Below are positions 1 through 8,565 of a stretch of DNA of 13,309 nucleotides, one piece after another. The notes below the pieces were generated by a model. That model ran no database searches. It saw nothing but the letters and a program-made list of their open reading frames with translations, and was not told the DNA's origin. Each line of letters begins with the position of its first letter. The stretch's first letter is position 1. Source of the stretch: an uncultured Bilophila sp. (lineage in GTDB: Bacteria > Desulfobacterota > Desulfovibrionia > Desulfovibrionales > Desulfovibrionaceae); contig CAUHBW010000060.1 of NCBI GenBank assembly GCA_959604115.1, forward strand, positions 1 through 13,309, written 5' to 3'. The position numbers and the translations under genes are program-made.

Positions 1-114
1 ATTTGTCTTGCTGTCACTGTTCTCTTCTACCTTAATTAACGAGTCCTGACCCTAGTTCATGTACAATCTTTTACTCCATTACCTCCGCAACAACTTGCAG
101 ATATATCTGTCCGT

Positions 115-723
115 TTGGTAAATATATCAAATAACATAAATAATGAGTTTCCAGAATTGGCACAAAGGATTAGATTTTTAAATACTAAATTAGTATTAAA
201 TAATTATGGTATCAGCATAAATATTTTTGACAGACTTTCAGAGCTTATTTATACAATAAAAAATATATATTATAAAGAAAATAACAACTGGAAATATATC
301 CATAGTAAATTCTGTGAAATAGTTAAAACAAAATTTTTGCAAGGTCATTATCAGGATGCTGTAACAGAAGCGACAAACATATTAATGTTGAGATTAAAAA
401 TTATAAATAAACATATTGATCGTAACTACGATGATATTGATGGATCAAATCTTGTTGGAAAGCTGTTTTCAGCATCCAATACAAAAATTATACTTTTTGA
501 CCAACAGAGACAGACTAATAGAGATAAACAGGCAGGATATTCAGAATTTTTCCGTGGGTGGGTTTCCGCTATACGGAATAGAAATGCCCACCCTTATGAA
601 GAAAATATGGATGAAGTATCCGCATTTCAAGAAATTGCATTTATGAGTATCCTTATGAGAGTCTTGGATAACAGGATGTCTCCTCAAATTTTTGAAGATG
701 AGGAAAGTCATTGCCAGCGATAA
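115..723 (+). CDS. TIGR02391/Ymh-family protein with HEPN-like RX4H motif
   Basis: I recognise this as a Ymh-type (TIGR02391) protein, a family found in mobile and defence loci and related to HEPN ribonucleases; biochemical function is not established. Visible hallmarks are FLQGHYQDAVTEA (residues 74-86), DGSNLVGKLFS (109-119) and AIRNRNAHP (152-160) followed by the helical tail SILMRVLD. R154 and H159 form the RX4H pattern typical of HEPN RNases. Only TTG is available as a start here. The frame is open back to the stop at 37-39 and reads TPLPPQQLADISVRL upstream, which resembles a family N-terminus, so this start is probably too short. An ATG at 59 would join that frame if one T were added to the TTTT run at 70-73. 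The gene is isolated, on the opposite strand to its neighbours and roughly 30% GC, suggesting a separate acquisition. Family call fairly sure; start and function unsure. Confidence 0.72.
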   Translation: MVNISNNINNEFPELAQRIRFLNTKLVLNNYGISINIFDRLSELIYTIKNIYYKENNNWKYIHSKFCEIVKTKFLQGHYQDAVTEATNILMLRLKIINKHIDRNYDDIDGSNLVGKLFSASNTKIILFDQQRQTNRDKQAGYSEFFRGWVSAIRNRNAHPYEENMDEVSAFQEIAFMSILMRVLDNRMSPQIFEDEESHCQR

Positions 724-867
724 AACAACTATATAAAATTTATGCAAAAATCGTTACAAATCTTCAGTAGTGCCACACAGGGGGGCAAACGATACTGCGT
801 TTCTTTCTCTTTCCTCTGTTCAGAGGGCTCCCTTATATTATTTACAGGGTTATATGGTGTTAGTGCG

Positions 868-898
868 AGCCACAGGACAGAAAAATTCGCCTGTGGCT
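868..898. repeat. 9-bp inverted repeat (hairpin) in the intergenic gap
   Basis: AGCCACAGG (868-876) and CCTGTGGCT (890-898) are perfect inverted repeats around a 13-nt loop, lying just beyond the stop of the leftward rdgC-like gene. No T-run follows on the minus strand, so a classical intrinsic terminator is not supported, although a weak or processing role at the 3' end of the operon is possible. The rest of the 724-913 gap holds nothing I can support beyond short unconvincing ORFs. Confidence 0.4.
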
Positions 899-913
899 TC
901 ATCCGAGACTTCT

Positions 914-1814
914 TCAGGCTGTAGCCATCCCCTCCACCATATCCGCCACCCGTGAGCAGATGTCGGCGTCGGCGTTTATGAGCAATGTCGCATCCTCTTC
1001 TGCGCCTTTTTCCGCCTTGGGAAGTTTCAGGCTGGACACAGCCAGCCCGGCATCCAGCGTAAATTCCAGTTGTCGGTCGGGATCGGCATCGGAAGTAGCC
1101 ACCAGATGCAGTTTCTGGATAGCCATACCTTCCTCAAGCGCCTGCGCTACGGCGTTTAGGCTGTTCTGCACGGCCACGGCGGATTTTTCCTCCGCCTGTT
1201 CGGAAAGCGGCCAGACTGGCGGAATCCATCGGGTGCAGGGTGTAGCCTCCGCACGGACAGCCTTCCCCGCGCAGGATAGCGGCAAAGAGTCTCGGCATGT
1301 CGCCCGCAGGCGTGATGGGCGCGGCATCAATGCCGAACGTGGTCTTGAACAGGTCAAGCACCGGCTGTACCGCCCTGGCGGAGGCCGAGCCTACAAGCAG
1401 GCGTCCCTTTTCCGCATCCCAGATGCAGTCAATGACGGACGGCACAAATTCCGCCTTGGCGGTCAGTTTGGCGGTGATGGCCTCCTTCAGCTCCTTTTTG
1501 CGCTTGCTTCCGACCTTTTTGCCGGAAAACCGTTCTTCCCGTACGGCTTCGGCAAGCTGGAGCCGGATAACAGCCCCGGAAGCCTTACGGGTATCCAGCC
1601 GGAAAGAAAAGCCGGAATAGCGACTATCCACGGCGGCCAGTTCAAAACCGTCCGTATCCAGTGGATCGCCAAGCGCCACCCAGCCGAGGTGTCTGCCGTC
1701 AGCATCAATATCGGGCGTAAAGGCGTGTTGCCGCAGGGCATCCAGTGCAAGCCCGGCGGCGGAATCGGCCTTGCAGATGGTCAAGGCTGTACTTGAAGAC
1801 ATGAAACCTGACAT
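914..1814 (-). pseudogene. rdgC: RdgC-like recombination-associated protein, disrupted by a frameshift
   Basis: Two overlapping ORFs (1814-1134 and the tail of 1357-914) together give one protein of about 299 residues, matching the roughly 300 residues of RdgC. RdgC is a DNA-binding protein that limits RecA-mediated recombination and is often carried by mobile elements. Matching features are the GWV segment near residue 45, VGSKRKKELKEAI (101-113), the IWDAEKGRLLVGSAS segment (131-145) and, in the second frame, LEEGMAIQKL and a C-terminus ending in LLINADADICSRVADMVEG. The frames differ by one base. Removing one A from the five-A run (plus-strand Ts at 1184-1188) turns the codons after K210 into SAVAVQNSLNAVAQ and restores the tail. 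An indel a few codons upstream fits almost as well. The cause could be true decay or a homopolymer sequencing error. The gene follows the giant helicase by 52 nt and probably shares its transcript. Confidence 0.78.
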
Positions 1815-1820
1815 GAGTAA

Positions 1821-1826
1821 CTCCTT
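1821..1826 (-). promoter_or_regulatory. Ribosome binding site of the rdgC-like gene
   Basis: On the minus strand AAGGAG lies 6 nt before the ATG at 1814. This strong site fixes the start of the rdgC-like gene and argues that it is, or recently was, translated independently of the upstream helicase gene. Confidence 0.8.
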
Positions 1827-1866
1827 GTCTGGTTGCGAGGTTAGAGAGAAAAATGATTCATGTCGC

Positions 1867-4800
1867 TTACCTCATGCGCGGACGTGAAATCACAAATCCA
1901 TGTACGCCGCCGGTGGGTGAAGCTGGCTGAACGGCGGCTTTGGCCTGCGGAGCCGTGAGCTGTCTGTATGCCTCCACATGCTCCAGGGTTTCCGCAAGGC
2001 TGTCAAAGGTGGCGTTAACGGTGCGCGCCCCGTTGATGATATGGTTTTTCTCGTACTGGACACGCAGACCGATTTTGTCGTTTTCCGTCTGAAATACGAG
2101 CAGTTCATACATTCCGCCGTCTACCGCATTCAGAGTCAGCGCATGTTCGTTTTTGCCGTAGAAATCGCTGCCGGTAGGATGAAAACCGGCCCTGGCAAGC
2201 CGTTCACGGAAGGTTTCGCCATCCAGCACCGACGCTGGCGCGGCGGTTTCGGCGGGCGGCATTTCTTTAAGCCCGCGTTGTGCGGCGTCACTGCGGGCAA
2301 CCTGTATGGCCGCTTCCCGCGTCTCGAACTGTTTGAGTTTCATACCGCTCGGCGCGGTCGCCGTGCTGTGCCACTGACCGTCCTCGTACAGACTTTGCCC
2401 CAGGGAACCGATGCTGCTGTTGAAATAGGCGCGGCGCAGGACATACCCGTTTTGCAGTGTATAGCCGTTGTGCTGATTGGAGACGGTGTATTCCGTTCTC
2501 CCTTCACCTTCGCCGTATTTAAGCGTGTGAGCCTGTTTTTCCGGCGGCGCGGCGGGAACTGCGGCAGCGCTGTCCTCCTTCGGCTGGGGCGCTTCCGCTG
2601 TTGTCGGCTGTTCATCGGTCAGAGAGGTTTTCGGCGTCCAGGTGGAGACGTAGCTCGAATCATCCTGCATCCGCTGCAATTCCCGGATGACCGCGCTGTG
2701 GTTTTCCCGTGCCAGAGCCAGTTCTTCCTGCTGCGGAAAGTCCTTGCCCAGAGCGGCCTTGACCGTTTCCAGTTCGGCCTTTTCCTGCCGGGCGTTCTCC
2801 CGCTGCGTTTCCACAGCCTCATCCAGCCCCCTGGCCAGAAAATTGTCCATACGCTGAAACAGACCGGCTAGGCTGAACTTTTCCTCAAAATCGTAGAACA
2901 GATTCCCCGGCCGGAACTCCCGTTCACCCGCCCCCAGAAGCGAAAGCTGAAAACCGTCCTTGCCGCTCATGCGTGTTGCCGCGTGTTCGACAGAGACTTC
3001 AAAACCGCGATAGGAGCCCAACGGAAATTTTGCGCTGGAATCGCGGGTGACTTCCTTCACGCCTTCAAGCAAACGGTCTTTTATCTTTTCGCTGTCCTTT
3101 GCTGTCAATGTCTTGCCGTCAGCCGTCAGCTCCACCAGGATTTTTTCTTTCCCCTTTTCCATGACCGTGCGGGTATGGGAATCCCTGCGGCGGATGTTTT
3201 CCGCATACAGAGTTTCCTCTTTGGCAAGCCGTGTTTCCGTGGAAGCAAGATACTTGAGGCGGTCGCGCATCCGATGCTGGCTGCGCTGATGCTGCGAATA
3301 CAGGGCTTCCAGCTTGCGTAGATCGGCGGCAAGCTGTACCTGCATGAGAATAAGCGGATTGCCGGATGCTGCGGCTTTCATTTCGGCGGCGTTGGCGGCT
3401 TCCGAGGCTACATCGTCAATGACGCGCTGGAGAAGATCGCCCTTGCGAAACTGTTCAATGGCTGCCGATTTGTACTCTATACATTGCCACATCCGCGAGT
3501 CGTAAGTCATCTTTGTGGCATAGTTGAATATTTTTACAGTAAAAGTATCAGGGTTTCGTTCATAAAACATGTTTCCCTGACGGATAATTCTTCCATTGCG
3601 TTGCTCCAAATCTGACGGCCGCCACGGCGCATCAAGATGATGCGCGGCCACAAGCCTTTTCTGCACATTCATGCCAGCGCCCATCTTTGCGGTTGAGCCA
3701 AGAAGAACACGAACACGGCCTGTGTTCATGTCGCTGAACAGCTTTGCTTTCCGTATATCCGTGTTGGCATCATGGATGAAGGCAATTTCATCAGCGGGAA
3801 TCCCCTTTGCCATGAGTTTTTGCTTCATGTCGTCATACACGGAGAACTTGCCGGACGACATGGCGATGACCTCATCCATATTGACGACACCGGCAAGAGC
3901 GTCGTCCCCGTCATCTTCGGCCATATCTTCCTGTTCCGGCGTTTCGCGGACAAGCGTGCCGTCCACGTCGATAAGCGCCCCGGATTCCAAATCCTGCCGT
4001 TCGCTCTGAGCGGATGCCGGAACCTTCCCTCCCTTGGGTGTGGACAGATCGCAGAAAACAAGCTGCGTTCCCTTGTCATTGGTTGTATCGCGCCAGATGT
4101 CGTATATCCGCGCGACAGCCGCATTGAGTTTGGAACCTTCATAATCATCGGCGTTCGGCGCTATAAGCCGGAAATCCAGCCCGGCCTTGCGGGCGTCATT
4201 GGTGACTTTGAGAGGATTGTCGATGCGAGGGTCTGGAGGAAGATTCTCCATGCGCTGGATGATCTTGTCCATATACGCAGCCTGAGCCGGGGAGCGTTCC
4301 ACCACGTCATTGAACGGTTTGCCACCTTCAATCGGAGGCGTCAGAGGCCGTTCCCCGGCCTGCTTTGCCTGTTCGTCCAAATCGCTTTTTGTCACGACAT
4401 CGGCAAAGGTACGGTACATGGAAAGCAGTTCCGGCACGTTCTGGAACTTGGCAAAGCGGCTTTTTAACTTGTAGTTCACGCCAGTAGCGTCAAGTTCCCA
4501 ACCGCTTGTGACCTGTCCGAAAGTTGATGCCCACGCATCAAAGTGTTCAATATCCTTGTCTTTCAGATCATCATACTGCATGTATCGTTGCAGAGTATAA
4601 ACTTCGGCAATGGTATTGCTGATAGGTGTCCCGGTCATGAAGTACACGCCACGACCATTGTTCTTGCGTTGCAGATAGCGGCACTTGATGAACAGGTCGA
4701 GCGCCTTGGCGGAACCGGTAACATTGCCGAGACCGGAGACGTTCATGGTGGTCTGGAAGGCGAGATTCTTGAACTCATGGGACTCGTCGATAAACAGGGC

Positions 4801-7800
4801 ATCCACGCCCAAATCCGCAAAATCCACGGCCCGGTCTTTTTCCCCTGTTCCGGCAAGCAGGGCATTGTAGCGTTCCTCCATTTTCTCGCGCTGTTTCTCA
4901 AGCTGCTTTATGGTGGCCCGTCCACCTTCAGCGGCTTTGGAAGCCTCAATGGCCTCAATGACCGCGTCAATCTGTTCCCTGAGAATCTCCTCCTGCACAT
5001 CGCGGGGCATGTCGATTTTTTTGAAGGAACTGTGCGCCACAATAACGGCATCCCAATCGCCGGTGGCAATACGTCCAAACAGCCGTTCCCGGTTCTGTTT
5101 GGTAAAGTCATTCTTGTCCGCCACCAGGATATTTGCATCGGGATAGAGTTTGTAGAACTCATCTTTCCACTGGTATAACAGATGGTTGGGGACGACAATC
5201 ATGGGCTTGGAAAGAAAGCCCATGCGTTTTGATTCCATGACAGTAGCGACGCAGGCCAGCGTCTTTCCCGCTCCCACCACATGGTCAAACAGACAAGTGC
5301 CTTCCTGAATGGCCCTCCAGACCGCGTTTTTCTGATGCGGACGCAGTTTGACGGCTTCGGAAGCGCCCACCAGCTCAAGATGGGAACCGTCATAGGTCGG
5401 CGGGACGTTTGTGTTGAATTTTTCATTGTAGAGCCTGGTCAGCATGTCGCGCCGTTCATCGTCCGTCCATACCCAATCGAGGAAAGCCTGTTTGATTTCA
5501 TCGGCCTTCTGCATGGCGGCGGCTGTCAGTTCCTGGTCGATGACCATGATGGGTCTGCCCTGGTCGTCATGCTGGCCGCTTTCCTTCTGCACCTTGATGG
5601 GCTTGTTCATGAGCAGGGCTTCGATAATCTTTCCGGCGGAATATTCGGGAATGCCCCAGACGCTGGAGGCAAGCGAAGCATCCCATATGCTGACGGACGC
5701 TTCCCAGCGGCCCAGCGTCGGCAGATAATTGATGGTCTGCATTCCCTTGCCGCCGTGCAGATGCTCCACGAAGTCGGCAAAGACCTGTGTCGGAACCCAG
5801 GAGGAGCCGAACCTGATGCCGATGTCCACGGCCTCGATGTCCGGCGGCATGGCGGCGGACAGTGCCTCCACATTGGGAGCGAAGCGGGCGTCCGTTTGCG
5901 CGGCTTCTTTCGCCCGCGCCAGCTTGGCCCTGACATTGCCGGTCAGGTATCTGTCGCGGATTTCCCATTCTTCGGTGGAAGGATTCAGGAAAATCTGCCC
6001 CTGTTCGCGCAGCTCCTTCTGAATGTCCTCAGCCGGACGATGCAGGAGCCGCGACATACGGCTGAAATCCACCCTGCCGTTTTCCCGCAGGGCAATAAGC
6101 AGGGCATCCTTGATGGTTTCCGCATGTTCCACGACCTGGGCGGGCCTGAGTACCCGTCGCCGGAAAATGGCGGCTTTTTTCGCTGATGCCGGACGAGCTT
6201 CGCCGCCATGCCTGCGGGCCGTCTCCGGCGACAGGCCCTTGTCGTAATCCAGTTCCAGAGACTCCAGCAGGGAATGTTCCGGGTCGCTCCGCATGAGTCC
6301 CCGGTTTGTCTGGGAATTGAGATGGCCGTATTTTTTGACAAAGGCGTCGTACTGTGAGTTGAGTTTCTGGCGCAGCGCCGTCATCCGACCTTCATCGGCG
6401 TCGGCGGACTTTTCCGTATTGAGCAGTTCGCGCAGGGTGTCCCGGATTTGAATCATGGAAACCAGACGCAGACGGGCCGTTTCATTCTTGACCGGAAAAA
6501 TATCGTAGTCGCTTTCACCGAAAGCGGCGGCGGTCTTGAAGACAATCTTCCGGCTTTGCGGCTCCACGCACAGGGCGTCCCTTTTCAGGGACTGGAAATA
6601 CGGGCTGCGGATGAAGTCGGCGTTGCGCGTCCTGACTTCCGTGTTGAGCGGATTTTCCTCTCGCGGAACGAAACAGTCCGCCGGAAGCACATCCAGCCGG
6701 GCGGCGATTTCCTGTCCCAAATCCGTATGAGCCGGATCGGGCAGGCAGTTCAGCGCCCCCTCGAACATTCCCCCGGAATAGGCCAGTGTGCCGATAATCT
6801 GCCGGGGATTTTCCACAAAGTAGCTGTTGACCGTGGCCGGACGCCTGCCGCCGTTTTTGAGGTCGTCCACCTCCAGCGTGCCGGTATGTATCCAGTCCCT
6901 GCTGTGCAGTTTTTCTCCGGAATTTTTCTGGAAGAACACGATGTCCGCAGTGACATCGGTCAGCGCGTTTTCTCGGAAGGCGTTTTGCGGCAGGCGGACG
7001 CCTCCCAGAAAGTCAGCGTACTGCGAGATGTGTTCCCGAAACGTGGGATCACCGGCATCCATGAAATAGCGGCTGACCACAAAGGCCGCGACGCCGCCTT
7101 CCCGCAGCAGGCTGATGGATTTTGCGAGAAAATAGTTGTGAACCGAGAACTTTCGCAGCTCAGGAAAGTCCGGGTCATACAGCGACTGATTGCCGAAGGG
7201 AGGATTGCCGACTACGGCGTCGAAAATAGTTGCTTTGCTGTTGGTGTTTTGGAATCCGTTATTTATATGTAGAGCTTTCGGATAAAGGTACTTGGCGATA
7301 GCGGAAGTCGTGGGGTCGAGTTCCACAGCCATGAAACGGGCATTGAAATCTTTGGGACAGAGGCCGATGAAATTGCCGATGCCCGCCGAAGGTTCAAGAA
7401 TACGGAGCGGTTCTCCAGCACCAAGGCCAAGGCGGGAAAGCCCCTCATAGATACCTCTGATAACGGTTTCCGAGGTATAATGGGCGTCCTGAGTGGAACG
7501 GCGGGCGGCAACGTAGTCTTCCGGGGAAAGCAGACCCTGCATTTCCCGGTATTCAGTGCCCCATTGCTCATTTCTGGCGTCAAAGACCTGCGGCAGGCCG
7601 CCCCAGCCCACATAGCGGACGAGGACTTTCTGTTCCTCCGGTGTGGCCAGTTCCGCGCCGTTGATCTGAAGCTGTTTGAGCAGGCGTATGGCGGCGACGT
7701 TATCCGCATATTTGGTTTTCGCGCCGCCAACGCCCAGCCGGTCTTCCGTGGTTATCCGGTAGTTTTCAGGCTCATGTCGATGCCCATACTTTCCAATATC

Positions 7801-8544
7801 TCCGAATCCGACATCCCCCGCAAGCTCGCCTGCCGGGAGGTCTCGCTGCTCAGTGCTCTGTTCTCTATGGTTGCCTGTTGATCCAGAGTCACCAACAAAT
7901 CCAACGTCCCCATCGCCTCCAGCTTCTTTAGTTCTTCGGGGCTGTTCAGCGCCCAGCGATCCAGAATCGAGTAGCCCAAACTGGTGTACCCTCCGCTTCT
8001 CACGTCGTTGATGGTTTCGGGCTTGAGAACCTTTCGTGCGATTTCGAGCGGATAGGTTTGCCTGTCGAGCATGTTGCGCCTCCAGAGAAAGGATATGAGA
8101 GAACTCGGAAATTTCCTGTATGGTCAAGTAGTCGTCCGCCCCATCTTCAAACAGCTTTTCGGGCGTTCTCTTTTCACCGTCAAGGAACTGCATGATGGCC
8201 GTGTTGGGGCTGTACATGCGTGAACCGTCTTGCAGCTCATATACGGAATCGCCCCTTCCATTGACGCCAAGGCGTCTTTTGTCCCCGTCATTTGTGGGGA
8301 AGGGAAACGGCTTTTCTGTCCGTGCCGGTTCCGGCTGCCGTTCCTCTTCTTTTACCGGTTCCACCTGCAACGACATGGCAGGAACAGCCTGTTCCTGTTC
8401 AACCCGCGCTACGGGGGCAGGGATACTTTCCTCCCGCATGTCGTCCTGAATGTTTTCTTCCCGTATTTCCTCGATCTGGTTCGCCATTACGTCGAAGAGC
8501 GACAACTGGCGGGGATCGTGTGTCTGCTTGCGCCGTCTGGCCAT
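1867..8544 (-). CDS. Giant N6-adenine DNA methyltransferase / SF2 helicase fusion (DarB-like)
   Basis: A 2,225-residue protein. After a charged N-terminal region (1-157) and a low-complexity linker (158-262) comes the conserved opening RITTEDRLGVGG (about 263) and YVGWGGL (about 310). A class I methyltransferase fold follows, with the AdoMet loop ILEPSAGIGNF (382-392) and catalytic NPPF (447-450). The SF2/SNF2-like helicase shows Walker A VVGAGKT (1089-1095), DESH (1253-1256), MTGTPISN (1303-1310) and motif VI QRNGRIIRQGN (1648-1658). An acidic insertion lies near 1530, and coiled-coil-like and Ala/Pro-rich stretches precede the C-terminal domains. Size and order resemble phage P1 DarB, an anti-restriction protein, and methylase-helicases of conjugative elements; anti-restriction or DNA processing during transfer is inferred. 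A modest AAGGA lies 9 nt before the ATG. Oddity: a second ORF is embedded in the linker (8072-7752), where this frame has poor codon usage. Confidence 0.92.
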   Translation of the reverse strand: MARRRKQTHDPRQLSLFDVMANQIEEIREENIQDDMREESIPAPVARVEQEQAVPAMSLQVEPVKEEERQPEPARTEKPFPFPTNDGDKRRLGVNGRGDSVYELQDGSRMYSPNTAIMQFLDGEKRTPEKLFEDGADDYLTIQEISEFSHILSLEAQHARQANLSARNRTKGSQARNHQRREKRRVHQFGLLDSGSLGAEQPRRTKEAGGDGDVGFVGDSGSTGNHREQSTEQRDLPAGELAGDVGFGDIGKYGHRHEPENYRITTEDRLGVGGAKTKYADNVAAIRLLKQLQINGAELATPEEQKVLVRYVGWGGLPQVFDARNEQWGTEYREMQGLLSPEDYVAARRSTQDAHYTSETVIRGIYEGLSRLGLGAGEPLRILEPSAGIGNFIGLCPKDFNARFMAVELDPTTSAIAKYLYPKALHINNGFQNTNSKATIFDAVVGNPPFGNQSLYDPDFPELRKFSVHNYFLAKSISLLREGGVAAFVVSRYFMDAGDPTFREHISQYADFLGGVRLPQNAFRENALTDVTADIVFFQKNSGEKLHSRDWIHTGTLEVDDLKNGGRRPATVNSYFVENPRQIIGTLAYSGGMFEGALNCLPDPAHTDLGQEIAARLDVLPADCFVPREENPLNTEVRTRNADFIRSPYFQSLKRDALCVEPQSRKIVFKTAAAFGESDYDIFPVKNETARLRLVSMIQIRDTLRELLNTEKSADADEGRMTALRQKLNSQYDAFVKKYGHLNSQTNRGLMRSDPEHSLLESLELDYDKGLSPETARRHGGEARPASAKKAAIFRRRVLRPAQVVEHAETIKDALLIALRENGRVDFSRMSRLLHRPAEDIQKELREQGQIFLNPSTEEWEIRDRYLTGNVRAKLARAKEAAQTDARFAPNVEALSAAMPPDIEAVDIGIRFGSSWVPTQVFADFVEHLHGGKGMQTINYLPTLGRWEASVSIWDASLASSVWGIPEYSAGKIIEALLMNKPIKVQKESGQHDDQGRPIMVIDQELTAAAMQKADEIKQAFLDWVWTDDERRDMLTRLYNEKFNTNVPPTYDGSHLELVGASEAVKLRPHQKNAVWRAIQEGTCLFDHVVGAGKTLACVATVMESKRMGFLSKPMIVVPNHLLYQWKDEFYKLYPDANILVADKNDFTKQNRERLFGRIATGDWDAVIVAHSSFKKIDMPRDVQEEILREQIDAVIEAIEASKAAEGGRATIKQLEKQREKMEERYNALLAGTGEKDRAVDFADLGVDALFIDESHEFKNLAFQTTMNVSGLGNVTGSAKALDLFIKCRYLQRKNNGRGVYFMTGTPISNTIAEVYTLQRYMQYDDLKDKDIEHFDAWASTFGQVTSGWELDATGVNYKLKSRFAKFQNVPELLSMYRTFADVVTKSDLDEQAKQAGERPLTPPIEGGKPFNDVVERSPAQAAYMDKIIQRMENLPPDPRIDNPLKVTNDARKAGLDFRLIAPNADDYEGSKLNAAVARIYDIWRDTTNDKGTQLVFCDLSTPKGGKVPASAQSERQDLESGALIDVDGTLVRETPEQEDMAEDDGDDALAGVVNMDEVIAMSSGKFSVYDDMKQKLMAKGIPADEIAFIHDANTDIRKAKLFSDMNTGRVRVLLGSTAKMGAGMNVQKRLVAAHHLDAPWRPSDLEQRNGRIIRQGNMFYERNPDTFTVKIFNYATKMTYDSRMWQCIEYKSAAIEQFRKGDLLQRVIDDVASEAANAAEMKAAASGNPLILMQVQLAADLRKLEALYSQHQRSQHRMRDRLKYLASTETRLAKEETLYAENIRRRDSHTRTVMEKGKEKILVELTADGKTLTAKDSEKIKDRLLEGVKEVTRDSSAKFPLGSYRGFEVSVEHAATRMSGKDGFQLSLLGAGEREFRPGNLFYDFEEKFSLAGLFQRMDNFLARGLDEAVETQRENARQEKAELETVKAALGKDFPQQEELALARENHSAVIRELQRMQDDSSYVSTWTPKTSLTDEQPTTAEAPQPKEDSAAAVPAAPPEKQAHTLKYGEGEGRTEYTVSNQHNGYTLQNGYVLRRAYFNSSIGSLGQSLYEDGQWHSTATAPSGMKLKQFETREAAIQVARSDAAQRGLKEMPPAETAAPASVLDGETFRERLARAGFHPTGSDFYGKNEHALTLNAVDGGMYELLVFQTENDKIGLRVQYEKNHIINGARTVNATFDSLAETLEHVEAYRQLTAPQAKAAVQPASPTGGVHGFVISRPRMR
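7752..8072 (-). CDS. Nested +1-frame ORF inside the methylase-helicase linker (106 aa, unknown)
   Basis: I do not recognise this protein. It lies wholly within the giant gene, in the +1 frame, yet looks like a genuine gene. GGAGG stands 6 nt before its ATG, and the product has balanced globular composition (MLDRQTYPLEIARKVLKPET start, then GGYTSLGYSILDRWAL and a leucine-rich EELKKLEAMGTLDLLVTL segment). By hand count about 76 of 106 codons end in G or C, against about 45 of 106 for the giant frame over the same bases, and this locus is GC-biased at third positions. It ends with TAA inside the codons for the conserved NYRIT opening of the methyltransferase. No signal peptide or membrane segment is visible. 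It may be a separate small protein translated from the same message, or the remnant of an ancestral separate cistron. Function not assigned. Confidence 0.6.
   Translation of the reverse strand: MLDRQTYPLEIARKVLKPETINDVRSGGYTSLGYSILDRWALNSPEELKKLEAMGTLDLLVTLDQQATIENRALSSETSRQASLRGMSDSEILESMGIDMSLKTTG
8079..8083 (-). promoter_or_regulatory. Internal ribosome binding site for the nested ORF
   Basis: GGAGG on the minus strand, 6 nt upstream of the ATG at 8072, inside the coding sequence of the giant methylase-helicase. It is a better match than that gene's own AAGGA. It is the main local evidence that the +1 frame is translated. Confidence 0.6.
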
Positions 8545-8565
8545 GCGTTCCCATCCTTGTCTGAA

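Noticed and set aside
785..810. AAACG/CGTTT hairpin followed by a T-rich stretch, as a terminator for the Ymh-type gene
   Set aside because: Only a 5-bp AT-rich stem, and the T-tract is broken by several Cs; too weak to call.
742..955. Two small plus-strand ORFs after the Ymh-type gene
   Set aside because: No ribosome site of note, no recognisable motif, and their ends run into the minus-strand rdgC-like coding region.
1134..1250. Programmed ribosomal frameshift in the rdgC-like gene
   Set aside because: The needed shift is +1, no standard slippery heptamer is in register, and RdgC proteins are not known to use recoding; an indel is simpler.
960..1796. Long plus-strand ORF opposite the rdgC-like gene
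   Set aside because: It is the antisense shadow of a GC-rich minus-strand gene with RdgC motifs; it has no recognisable motif and an unlikely composition.
1978..7272. Several 230-300 aa plus-strand ORFs opposite the methylase-helicase (for example 1978-2871, 3772-4467, 5281-6186, 6448-7272)
   Set aside because: All mirror the minus-strand gene, whose methyltransferase and helicase motifs are unambiguous; none shows its own domain.
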